From NCBI GenBank assembly GCA_947579665.1, contig OX388350.1, positions 2,852,001 to 2,916,000 on the forward strand: a stretch of DNA of 64,000 nt, given 5' to 3'. Source of the stretch: Sympetrum striolatum. Its lineage: Eukaryota; Arthropoda; Insecta; Odonata; Libellulidae. Below the pieces are notes generated by a model. That model did not search any database. It saw only the letters and a program-made list of their open reading frames with translations, and had not been told where the DNA came from. Below are positions 1 through 9,309 of the stretch, piece after piece. Position 1 is the first letter of the stretch; each line of letters starts with the position of its first letter. The position numbers were made by a program, and so were the translations under genes.

Positions 1-1028
1 TGCGAATTAGATAAAACCTATCTCGTTTTACATGGTCTGCAATCAATGGATACCTCGTTCTTTTTTCCCAGCACATCCTGAGTGTGGGGAACCCTAGGAG
101 GGCTGCAACTATACTTACTCCCCAGAATTTTCTAATTTCCACTCCAGTTACGCCCATTGACTTCCCAGTTTCTTTTACATACCTAATATTGGTGTAATGG
201 GCCATATCTTCAAAAATACAGGGCTTAATATACTTAGAAAAATATTCAAATGGCTTTTTCACGCCAGATAATCCAGGTGCAGAAGATGAAGCTTGTCCGA
301 AACTAACATTAGGTTGGAAACTAGAAATTAGAGAGATACTAATCAATATTTTTAATCTTATCTAACAAATTCCATCAATAACTCTCACAGACAATAGTAG
401 CAACTAACTCGTTTTTATGTCTCCAAACCATTCTCCTCCGCTGAATCTCAGCAAGAGGGATGGAATCGTCTTCAGATTCTGAAGAACTTTCGTCGAACAC
501 TGGAGTTATTGGGCGAACTGTAAGGTCCTCTTCATCATCTTCCCCAACATCTATCTCGAGATCGGATGAATTAGGGTCGATAGTGTCGATCATTTCAACA
601 ATATCCGTTTCCGTCAAGACTGAAATATTTTATGCATAAAATTTAACCTAATTTAAATTTTACTAAATAATTAATACGTAAGTAAATATTGCAATCGAAA
701 TACAAAATATTATAAGGAATATTGATGTTAAACTTCATTATCAAGAGTAAAAACAGCATTAAAAATTACAAATTCGGTTAATAAAATATCTAATAATATG
801 AAATATGTTATGAAAATATCATGACCAAAATGTAGAAAAGTATAGGTGGTTGCCGAATGTAGAGTATATGCTACCTCATTAACAACATGATATAGTACTA
901 ATTAGTTATTGTTTTGAACATTTCATTGAGATGCACATCGTTCATTAATGTTTTATAAGCAATCATATGCACATTACAATTAATAAAACAAGATAATCAC
1001 AATAATTACCATCCATTCTTGTTGCCAT
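1..1028 (-). pseudogene. piggyBac-like transposase, N-terminal part (three exon-like blocks, apparent frameshift, partial)
   Basis: Product: DDE transposase of the piggyBac (DDE_Tnp_1_7) family, or a domesticated relative. Block 1 (1028-1010) starts at an ATG and codes MATRMD, then a donor G|GTAATT. Block 2 begins at 619 after TTTCAG and joins in frame (split codon GTC). It carries the acidic, Ser/Glu/Asp-rich N-terminus usual in this family, including the stretch DESSSESEDD, then a W. Block 3 (320-1) reads as the start of the catalytic domain: KPFEYFSKYI, DMAHYTNIRY (compare the family's 'TN.Y'), EIRKFWGVSI, LLGFPTLRMCW and RDRFYLIR (compare 'RF..I.R'). Between blocks 2 and 3 a 68-bp interval (388-321) looks like a short insect intron (GTGAGAG...CTAAT...TTTCTAG). 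Splicing it leaves block 3 out of frame by one base, so there is a frameshift or an assembly error here. The C-terminal catalytic residues are outside the window. Confidence 0.72.
852..877 (-). repeat. internal imperfect copy of the subterminal palindrome
   Basis: On the minus strand this reads GAGGTAGCATATACTCTACA and then TTCGG, against GATGTAGCATATATGCTACA and then TGCGG at the element end. It lies inside the first intron, about 340 bp from the terminal copy. Most bases match, including the flanking CGG, so a second transposase-binding site is a reasonable but unproven reading. Confidence 0.4.
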
Positions 1029-1196
1029 GGCGAAATGTAAAAACACGTGTCTCTTCTAATTAGTGCTGACACCTGTCAATTGCAGCGTGAAACAAAAAAC
1101 GAAGCAAAATCACGAAGCGCGCACTGTAGAGCAGATAATACACCCGGATACCTCGCGCTACAAACGATGCTAGCGCCAGAAATAAATAAAGACCGC

Positions 1197-1216
1197 ATGT
1201 AGCATATATGCTACAT
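1197..1216. repeat. perfect 20-bp palindrome beside the piggyBac end
   Basis: ATGTAGCATATATGCTACAT is identical to its own reverse complement. It starts 14 bp inside the candidate TTAA terminus. Such subterminal palindromes are plausible transposase-binding sites, but binding is inferred. Confidence 0.8.
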
Positions 1217-1234
1217 CAGGACTGAGGAGGTTAA

Positions 1235-3689
1235 ATTACACCTAGTAATATTCTGTTTGGTTCTATCAGCTCATACAGGATACACTTATCATTATTAGTA
1301 TTAGAGAATGTAACAAATAAGCACTTTTTTCAAGAGTGTGTATTCTGCAGTATTATTACGTAGCATTTGGACAGCGTTTTCCGCATAATGCGAAGTGAAA
1401 GTGAAGACGTTTCTCGGCTGCCCTTTTCTTCACACAGAATCCTTAAGCGATCGAGTGCTGCCCTCTTTTATGAGGTCCGACACATTCTGCACCCTCGGGA
1501 TTCTCATAACACGTGACTATCTTGAGCGAACGCCTTTTTCGATATAAAGCAAGGGGATTTATGCGCTATTTCCCATGGCGCCTAGAATGGGACTACGTAA
1601 TAGCACGTGGGTTCCAGTCAACTTGCACTATCTGCTTGTTCAGTGTTTCCACATATACGCAGTACACCTGTTCTCTACAGTAGTGCATAGATAGTAGGCT
1701 GATATGAGTTTCCGAATTATTTTGCATTCCACCCTCCATAACATTACGAAGAGATGACAGGTGATAGTAGATGAAGCCATCGTAGGGAGGCATTGCCGCA
1801 GTTCTTCGATGTTCTTCTGGGAGAGGAAACGGAAAAGCTGTCTAAATGAGGAATCACGCTATCCAGGCCACAATCTGCCTTTCCTTCTTTCTCTAAATGT
1901 GCAGAGGAATAATAAAAAGTATTCCCTTACGTAATCTCATTTAAAGGCAATTCTCAAATTTCCAATTGATTCCTTCTGTAAATTTTACTCCATACATTCT
2001 TCAAGAGTGGGAAAGGTTGTAAATAGACCTTTTTAAAATGCGCTTTTTTGTGGTATTTGGAACATGAAAAAACTAAAAATGGGTAAAAGTTGTCGTGAAT
2101 TGGAATCGACAGCAGAATTCCGCTGTAAAATTAACAAATTTTATCCAAATTCTTTGTCATGACACTTCTCGTACGATCATTATTGCTTTTGTTATCCTTT
2201 GAAAGGAAAGTGATACTAAACTATAACGGTAAAGTTTAACAATAAAATATAGTAACAGATTATTATAATGAAAGATGATTTTATAGAATAAATTACAAGG
2301 TAAGCTATTATAATAAACTACAAAAACTTCGCTATCTAGATCTGTGGTTTGTTATTATACATGCATAAGTATGTGTATTTATGTAATAAGTAAATATTGT
2401 TAGAAATTATTTTTTGACTTCCAACGCTGCACCTACTCTAATGTATTGTACCACTTTTGGTGTATACATCTTAAGTTGACCATCCCTAATCTAAGCACTT
2501 TTAGTAGTTTTGTGAAAATCAAATAATACAAAAATGGTTTAATTCGCAACATCCTGCAAAAAGAATCGAAACATTAATCAATCCATTTCAAATAATTATA
2601 TTAACGTATCATACCCTCTTTATTTAGTCATCTTAGTATAGAAATTGGATATGTTTTGGAGCATTGTTCATTAATTTCCCTCTTATACTTTAAATTGCAT
2701 TACCCTGAACTTAGGTAACGCTTAAATTGGAGAGTGACTAAGAGTTACTTTGGCGAAAACAAGGTGTGTGTTATCTATTAGAGGGTGCAGCACTTTCCCC
2801 TCCGTTCGAATGTGGCCAAACAAGGCAATGGGACCAAACTCATTACACTTCTCCGAAGTTGGCAAAGTTGGGATGGTAATAAACGCTCGCAAATCGAGGA
2901 CAGATGAAGCACACGTGCGACCCAGAGGGTCTTCTGGGTGGGCCATCATCCCAATATATACGAACTTTATTCCTCCACGCACAAAACACGAAAATTGTGA
3001 CCAGAAGAGCAATTTCCATCTTTCTTTCTCTATGAATGCAGATTTTAAGTATAATCATTTCGGTTTCGGAACCATCGAAGACTTTCAAATGACTGAATTT
3101 AGTAAAATGAGGTGCAACTTCTTATAAATACATTTTTTATGTCATTTGACGATTTCCATTCCGACAAACACAAAATTTGCGCCCGGATTCTATTCCGTCA
3201 GCAGAAACCACTTTCTATTGAAACAGATGGAAGTTTGGATATAGAATTTATCCAGAGACTCCGGGTTTATTCAATATCAGGCTCTAAACCCAATAAAAAG
3301 CAATTAAAACGAGCCAGACGATTGTAACTAGCCTATTCACCTTACTCTTCTAGACCTCCGCATTTTCGTTTGCTGAGCAATCAGAAGTGTCTGTTAGCAG
3401 ATGCAATTGAAGCTGATTATAAAATGATCGGGTTCAATAAAATGAACTCAAAAATATCTTTAATCTGAAATTAGTATAACATTTAGAAGTTATTTTCCTC
3501 ATTGACATTTTGTTCTGATAAGATCTGCGGAATGAAAGAATTCAACATTGAAGTAGTGAATCTCTTTTCAGACTTTAAAAGATATCATTCAATTTGGATT
3601 GAGAGAGAGTCAGCAAAATTGGTTGTTATTCAGACCCAAACTGTCTAGTACTTCCATTAAGTAGTACTTTTTACTCATACAGATGTCGC
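1235..3689. other. no supported gene
   Basis: AT-rich DNA. A good 3' splice-site-like sequence (CCCTTTTCTTCACACAG) ends at 1437, but the sequence after it codes for nothing recognisable. Around 2720-3130 both strands are open for about 100-125 codons at once. None of these frames resembles a known family, and simultaneous openness on both strands argues for chance. Confidence 0.6.
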
Positions 3690-3729
3690 TATTTTCTAAT
3701 TTCTCTATTATTTTGTTTTAGGTAAGTCA
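3690..3729 (+). promoter_or_regulatory. candidate recursive-splice (ratchet) site 1
   Basis: A branch-point-like CTAAT (near 3696) and a pyrimidine tract (17 of the 20 bases before the AG) end in TTTTAG at 3721. GTAAGTCAAA follows at once, a near-ideal 5' splice site. A 3' splice site fused to a 5' splice site with no exon between them is the hallmark of recursive splice sites known from long Drosophila introns. The sequence is seen directly; use by the spliceosome is inferred. A second equally good copy lies at 37615/37616 on the same strand. Confidence 0.45.
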
Positions 3730-4060
3730 AATATCGTCGGATCCCTCGGTACTGTCTCAACGGCTATCAGTATGTAATTTGTTTTTTTCTCTCTCTTTTG
3801 TTCTCTAAATTTCATGATTTTATGGCGATAAGTAACACTTCATGTTTCCTACTTAGAATGCCATTATTATTTTGTAAAGTATTCAGATCTAAATACTCAT
3901 ATCCTCTCCGATGAAATAAGCTTTTTATATCCGTAGACAAAATAATCTGTTATTACGAAAAATTATATTTAATGATAAAATTCCACCACATATGTCATCA
4001 AGTCAGTTTAATATTAAATGAAATCTAAATGCTCAGGCATTACTTTGTGGAAAGCCGTTG
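3730..4060. other. no supported gene
   Basis: AT-rich, no coding or structured signal seen. Confidence 0.6.
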
Positions 4061-4141
4061 AAGTAATGAAGAAATAAAAGCAAGAAGATGCTACTCCGGT
4101 AGCGAAACCGGTATTTACAAGGTTTTATTTCTTCATTACTT
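4061..4141 (+). repeat. 19-bp-arm inverted repeat with retroelement-tail-like core
   Basis: AAGTAATGAAGAAATAAAA (4061-4079) is exactly reverse-complementary to 4123-4141. The 43-nt loop contains GAAGATGCTACTCCGGTAGC and then GAAACCGG. A 'GAAGATG...GAAACCGGT...' string is common near the 3' ends of Penelope-like and some other arthropod retroelements, so this may be a degraded retroelement tail. That assignment rests on recalled sequence style and is weak. The inverted repeat itself is certain. Confidence 0.4.
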
Positions 4142-7100
4142 AATATTACACCTTTAGAGTTGGAGAGATGAATTACTTTCAAATTAAAAGGGTGTGCAGA
4201 GCATATTCGTGTGGCCATCCTTTTGACGGGGGCAAGGATAAGAGTGGGTGAATTTACTTCCTCATGAAGTGAAAAGGAAAAATGGGCCGTAATTGAATTG
4301 GCGAATTAAAGTTAATTATTTTTTCACTAAAATTAGGCATAATCTTAGATTATAACCCACCATTGCAGAATATAAAATTGTAACCTTTAGAATGTTTACA
4401 ACTCTCCTTGCAGTCAATTAATTGATAAAATGACAACAATAAACGAACTTTTGTTGAAACCTACTAGAATATAAAAGTTTGAACTACAAGCGTCATTGGA
4501 TTTTGTTCATTGGTTTTGACTTCATCAGATTTAGTCGAGTTTATTAGCTACTGATATTCATGAAAAAATTTGTGTAATATAATTTAACAATTTTTTGTCT
4601 CAGAACAATTGATTAATGGTTGTCTAGGTGAAAAATAACTTACTTGTTAAAAGTCGATAAACCAATGAGTATAACACGGTAGTGAGATATTTGAGCCTCC
4701 AAGCCTCTAATTTTGCCAAACTACTATTGATTTCGCAGCTGTTAATCCTGTCAAATATCCTCCTAATCCGAGTATTTAGGACATTAAATAATATCGAGAA
4801 TCGGGAGTTGCGGTTTTGTAATGGGAATACGGAAGCGTAATAATGCCTATAATCTAGTTTGAAAGACGAAAAGTTGCTCGTTTATGTACAGCTTCTGTAA
4901 ATCTTTACATGTCTACCACTGCTAAAAAGTAGTGTCTTCTTTGCAAAATGTGCTAAGCTTGAAAGTCGGACCACATTTGGTTGTCTAGTCTACGTAATAC
5001 TTGCTAGTGTACATTTTATATGTATGACAAGATAGACATAGATCGCATCCTCGCGTAAAGTACAGCGGAGAGTGAACGATACATTGCACCCCGCGTTATT
5101 CAATCATCGACCAGCACTTCCTGCGGCACAATTTCCGCAGTTTGCTCGAATCATTTTCAATGTATAAATAAAGGCATATTGGATACATAAATAGAGGCGT
5201 GTTCTATATATAATAATGATGGTGGTGATAGAAGAAATCGCAAGATTGAGGATGGATGAGAGGGGCGAATGAGGCGGAAATGCTTCTCGGAAATGAAATT
5301 GGAATTACCTGAGGAAGACGAGTAATGGATGACGTAAAACTGAAGTGGAGATAGTAGTGCGCGGGGGTTTGATTGATTAAACGCTGGCTTTCAGTTCCGA
5401 TTTGCGTCAGAGAGAGGGCGTTTGGATGGTCGAAAGAGATGAATTCGCGACGTTTTGAGCCGACCCAAGAAATCTGCGCCACGTCAGAACCGAGATGGGA
5501 AAATGCCTTTTTTGCTATCTTTTATACGTGGGTGGGATAGAATAGCGCCACGGGCGATCTCTCTTCCGCAATATTTTAACGCGAAGCTATGTAATATCAA
5601 AATGTAATAAAGCTCAATACAACAAAATGAAGTTTTCCCAGAAAGATAAGATTTTCATTACTGTCCTTGCATTAATCACGAAAGACATATGTTGTAATGG
5701 CGAATGAGCTGAAAGAATTAGGGCGAATGTCGGAGGAAGCACTGCTGAGGTCATTACGGACTCCCACAAGAATCGAATTCGGTACCGAATTCACCAAAGA
5801 CGGATGACGGATCTTTTTACTGCACGGAATTCCACTATCGAAGATAAAAGTAAAACGATGAGTTTATCATAGGACCATACCAGGGACACTATGATTTATT
5901 AATTATCTATATATTGAATTTTTAATTAATTAGATAACTGAAAAAATGCTGTATCTGTTAAAATGCTGAAAAAGTTAATACATTTTTGCTTGAAAGTACA
6001 TATAATTAACGATTGATTTACTAATCGCAAAATAAATAGTTTATATTACAGGATGCAACGCTGTAATGAATAGTTTCTGAGAGCGAACAATTTAACATTG
6101 TGTTCTATAAATTTAGAAAAATACAACTTAGTATTCCTACAAGATTTATTTGGACGACCTTCCTCATCCTCTCAATGAATCCAGTAGAAAACACTGTGTT
6201 TATTTTAAATGGCGTTCCTCAAAGTTAGGCTAGAACACTTGGAGTTTAATGCGATGTATGCATATGCTTCATACTGACATGATTCATTGATACAGTGTAC
6301 AGATATATATATACTCTACACACTGCTACCTACGCATTACATTGCCGTAATGAAAAATTACCTCAAGTAGTCTGATAAACGGTTTTAAATCGATGAATGC
6401 CTTTTTCTAAATTACTAACGGGTGCGATCAAAACAGAATTTCAACAATACAGGGAATCTATTTCGATCTGGATATTTTGTAATCCATATTTCCATCTTTT
6501 GAACCTTGGAAACAAAAGAAGAAAGAAGTGCGTGAAAAATGCACGTGTTAATGAAATCCAATCGAATTTATAGAGTTCACGATCTTTCCTAGTGTCATAG
6601 TTATCCGGGTAATAGTTATTTGAAAATTAATAAAGTGTGAATGAAGTACCTTCCGTTTGTGGGTTTATTGAGGTAAAGAGATGCGAGCCAAACCTACCTC
6701 GCGCCCTTTTTCAACACTTACTTACTTTTGTTTTAATGTATTGCAAGCTTATCAGTTAGTATAACACCTTACATTGGACCACATTAAAGTCATAATCAAT
6801 GTCATAATTCATTGGGTGTCAAAGATTTGACGCTTGTTAAGATGCGGTCATACTTTCAAAATTATCTCTAAACGGAACCGGATGTTCCGGTAACCGGAAA
6901 TAGAAGCCCGTCATTAGATAAAAGTAACAAGGAGGAATATGAAAACGTATTCTCTAGCAATTAATTTTGGTGGAATTGCTGTGTTAGTTCTCTAAGATTA
7001 TGTCTATGCGGTCAATCTTGTTCTCGCCTTTGGCAGGATACTGTAATTTACATAATTGCTGATCAGGAAATTCTTTCTGTTCTTATCTATATATTGTTTT

Positions 7101-7208
7101 GAATAGAGAATTGTGCAAAAAATACTAAAGTAAATATTTTAAGAATGGTAGTGGATTCCAATTAAAAATTAACTGCTCGTGGTTAATTCAGGAAATACTT
7201 GAAGACCA
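4142..7208. other. no supported gene; one 18-bp palindrome
   Basis: No host exon recognised. GAATTCGGTACCGAATTC at 5775-5792 is a perfect palindrome resembling restriction-site linker sequence, but it is embedded in ordinary DNA. A minus-strand acceptor-donor fusion near 5308-5310 (TCTTCCTCAG|GTAATT) is weaker than the two listed ratchet candidates. Confidence 0.55.
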
Positions 7209-7508
7209 CTATGCTCGAGCGATTTCCCTATCTTTTGATTCCACTTTGCCTTCTTTTGCGATTGCGTTGAGAACACCTCTCGTCACCACAGCCGCGGTTC
7301 CTAGGCGCTGCACGATTGCTTCTGTGGGACCCCGATTACTAAGTTTTGTGTTAAGTAGACTTCTTCGGTGGCGCCCTGGTGCGGTACTCTTTCTCTCCCT
7401 TCTAAGGCTTCTGACGCAGATTGAACACAGCGGGGCATCGGGTGGCGATCCCTCCAAAGACGACCTCCAATTGCTCGTGACATCGATGAAACATATGATG
7501 GGAAACAT
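7209..7508 (-). pseudogene. decayed PIF/Harbinger (HARBI1-like) transposase C-terminal fragment
   Basis: In one minus-strand frame, near 7475-7400, I read HEQLEVVFGGIATRCPAVF and then NLRQKP. This resembles the Harbinger nuclease signature 'VE..FG..K.RFP.L...LR.KP'. A second minus-strand frame continues as TEAIVQRLGTAAVVTRGVLN and then AIAKEGK, comparable to the family's '..IIVACAVLHNIA..' segment in the same order and spacing. The switch between frames and the mutated key positions indicate an old pseudogene. Local GC content is higher than its surroundings. All three minus-strand frames are partly open here, which weakens the coding argument. The assignment is by motif pattern only. Confidence 0.33.
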
Positions 7509-7658
7509 TAATTAATTTCGTGGGTATAAAAGAAATAAATAACAATTACACGTTACCCTAATTAAGGTCTCTCCTTAAGGAATGCCAAGATAAGTGTTAC
7601 TCGATGTCCTTCTCTTTCATGGATATGTTCCACTTATACCATTCTGGCTCACAAGTGA

Positions 7659-7725
7659 GTCAGTGAGAGAAGCAAGAGCAAACTACCTCACTCCTCATCC
7701 TACCTGGTAAGCCTCATTCTCTTGG
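7659..7725 (+). repeat. dispersed short repeat, copy A
   Basis: Shares CACTCCTCATC and GTAAGCCTCATTC with copy B (34686-34727), and TCAGTGAG...AGCAAGA...TCACTCCTCATC with copy C (44868-44910). Copy D (9257-9309) is its reverse complement. No coding capacity; probably part of a longer transposable element or SINE. Confidence 0.5.
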
Positions 7726-9256
7726 TAGCTAATGCTAGAGAGGGTGAATTACTAACCGGTGTATTAATTTGTCAGTATATTTGTCTGATATGAATTGCGT
7801 TACTCACTTTTTGATGGGACTTCCTCAACTGTATTAGCAGACGCTTCGCACACAAAAAGCGTCTGACCTCTGTGTAAGAAATGACAGTGTTTATCTGCTG
7901 TATCTATCCTCATACGATAAATGAATCAAGATGTCTCCAACCTTATCTTGAGTGATAGTCGTATAATTTTTATCTCTTTGTGGAAGAGGTTTTTGTTTCT
8001 CCTTTTCCTGTTTTAGTCTTCTCTTCCAGCGTCAACTCTTTCTGCATTTGTTGCAAGTGGTCTTCGTTGTTCAAACATGTGTTAGTAATTCGAATCTAAT
8101 AAATATCCGTTGAAGTAGTTGTCCTTTATGCCCGCAGTAATAAGCGTTCGAAGAGCGAGCAACTCCTTTCTCTCGGAAGACATTCTTTTCCGTGTGTATT
8201 TTCTGAGATCCAGTCTGAGGGCTTTATCAGCGTCCGTAAGGAATTATTCTTGGTCCGTCTTGGGCCATTAATTTGGCCCATAATCACGGTGACGTTGTCT
8301 GCCCTCTCTAATCGATCGACTTGAGCTCTCCCTTTTGTCTCCGTTTCGCTAATCGACGTCGACATTTACGCTCGCTTTGTCACTCTCATTAGAGAGAGGG
8401 ATCGACGTCTTGAAAGAAGACGCCTTTTTACAGAAATGGATTCTCATAATAGGCGTCTCTTTCTCTTCTGATTAATTGGCGGAAGATATATTCAACCCAC
8501 AACGAGGAGATAATGAAAGACAATCTGCTTATCATTTATTTAATATCAATCTCTTAATAATATGTCTAATTCAACGTTGATTTAACAGACCATTCTCATA
8601 CATAAATATGTCTACATGTATACGATATTCTAACGTACACAAATGTCACGTACGAATATGCTTTTATGGATTATACGCCTAAATTAATAACCGGGAGTTT
8701 ATTTTTTCCCATGTGATTTCTATTTCTGGAAGAAAGTAAACTTTAATAATGGAAGGCTCATTCGTAGCCAAAAGTTTTTGGAATAAAAGAAAGGCATCAT
8801 TAATAAATCTCATCTCAAACTGTAAAATTCCTCGACACATACACACATATATATGTTTTGATAGATCCGCGTTTCCTATATTTTATTACAAAACGGCTGA
8901 GTTTAGAGTTATGCTGTGAACCCCTTTGAATTTTCTCCGTGTTCACGTGCATAGCTTTCCTTACCTTTGATAAGACCCTGGCTCACACAGGATACACACG
9001 TTTTGTTAAGCTTAAAAGCAATCTTACACATTTGCTTTTTTCCTTCATTTGTTTTTTAAAATGCGGAATCAGATTTCCGTCTACTTTGACCGATGTTCGA
9101 AAACAGTGTATGATTCTCGAGGTTATTTACTTCGTTTACGCCAAATAAATGCATATTTTCTTCGAAATGTTATTTAGTTTCCTAATTATTCAAGGCATCG
9201 TTGTTATTTTTATAATTCTAACGAGCTCATTCTAAATTAGGAGAGAAAGTAATGAG
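7726..9256. other. no supported gene
   Basis: A GC-richer patch near 8130-8450 includes a 7-bp inverted repeat (AGACGCC/GGCGTCT), but no coding or RNA gene signal. Confidence 0.55.
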
Positions 9257-9309
9257 AGAGGGAATGAGGCCACTGAACAAGATGGGGGATGAGGTAGTTG
9301 GCGCTTTCA
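9257..9309 (-). repeat. dispersed short repeat, copy D
   Basis: Reads GGAATGAGGC...GATGGGGGATGAGGTAGTTG on the + strand, matching the reverse complement of copy A (AGAATGAGGC...GATGAGGAGTGAGGTAGTTT). The let-7-like TGAGGTAGT within it is part of this repeat, not a microRNA. Confidence 0.5.

Larger units (their letters stand above)
1..1234 (-). mobile_element. piggyBac-like DNA transposon, 5' half, left part cut by window edge
   Basis: The minus strand encodes a piggyBac-type transposase beginning near 1028 and running off the window at position 1. Reading leftward from the outside, the first TTAA beyond the start of the gene is at 1231-1234. TTAA is the obligate piggyBac target site. It is followed inward by CCTCCTCAGTCCTG and then a perfect 20-bp palindrome (1197-1216), an arrangement that suits a piggyBac terminal and subterminal repeat. 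The assignment of this TTAA as the element end is inference, because the other end lies outside the window and cannot be compared. Part of the coding region appears frame-shifted, so this copy may be inactive. Confidence 0.62.

Noticed and set aside
2722..3127. Overlapping 96- and 125-codon frames on opposite strands
   Set aside because: Open on both strands with no recognisable motif and no paired splice sites or ATG on the + frame.
5300..5325. Minus-strand acceptor-donor fusion as a third ratchet site
   Set aside because: The donor GTAATT is weak, and it is on the opposite strand to the two strong sites.
9285..9300. let-7-like TGAGGTAGT string
   Set aside because: It does not continue as let-7, has no pairing arm, and belongs to the dispersed repeat family.
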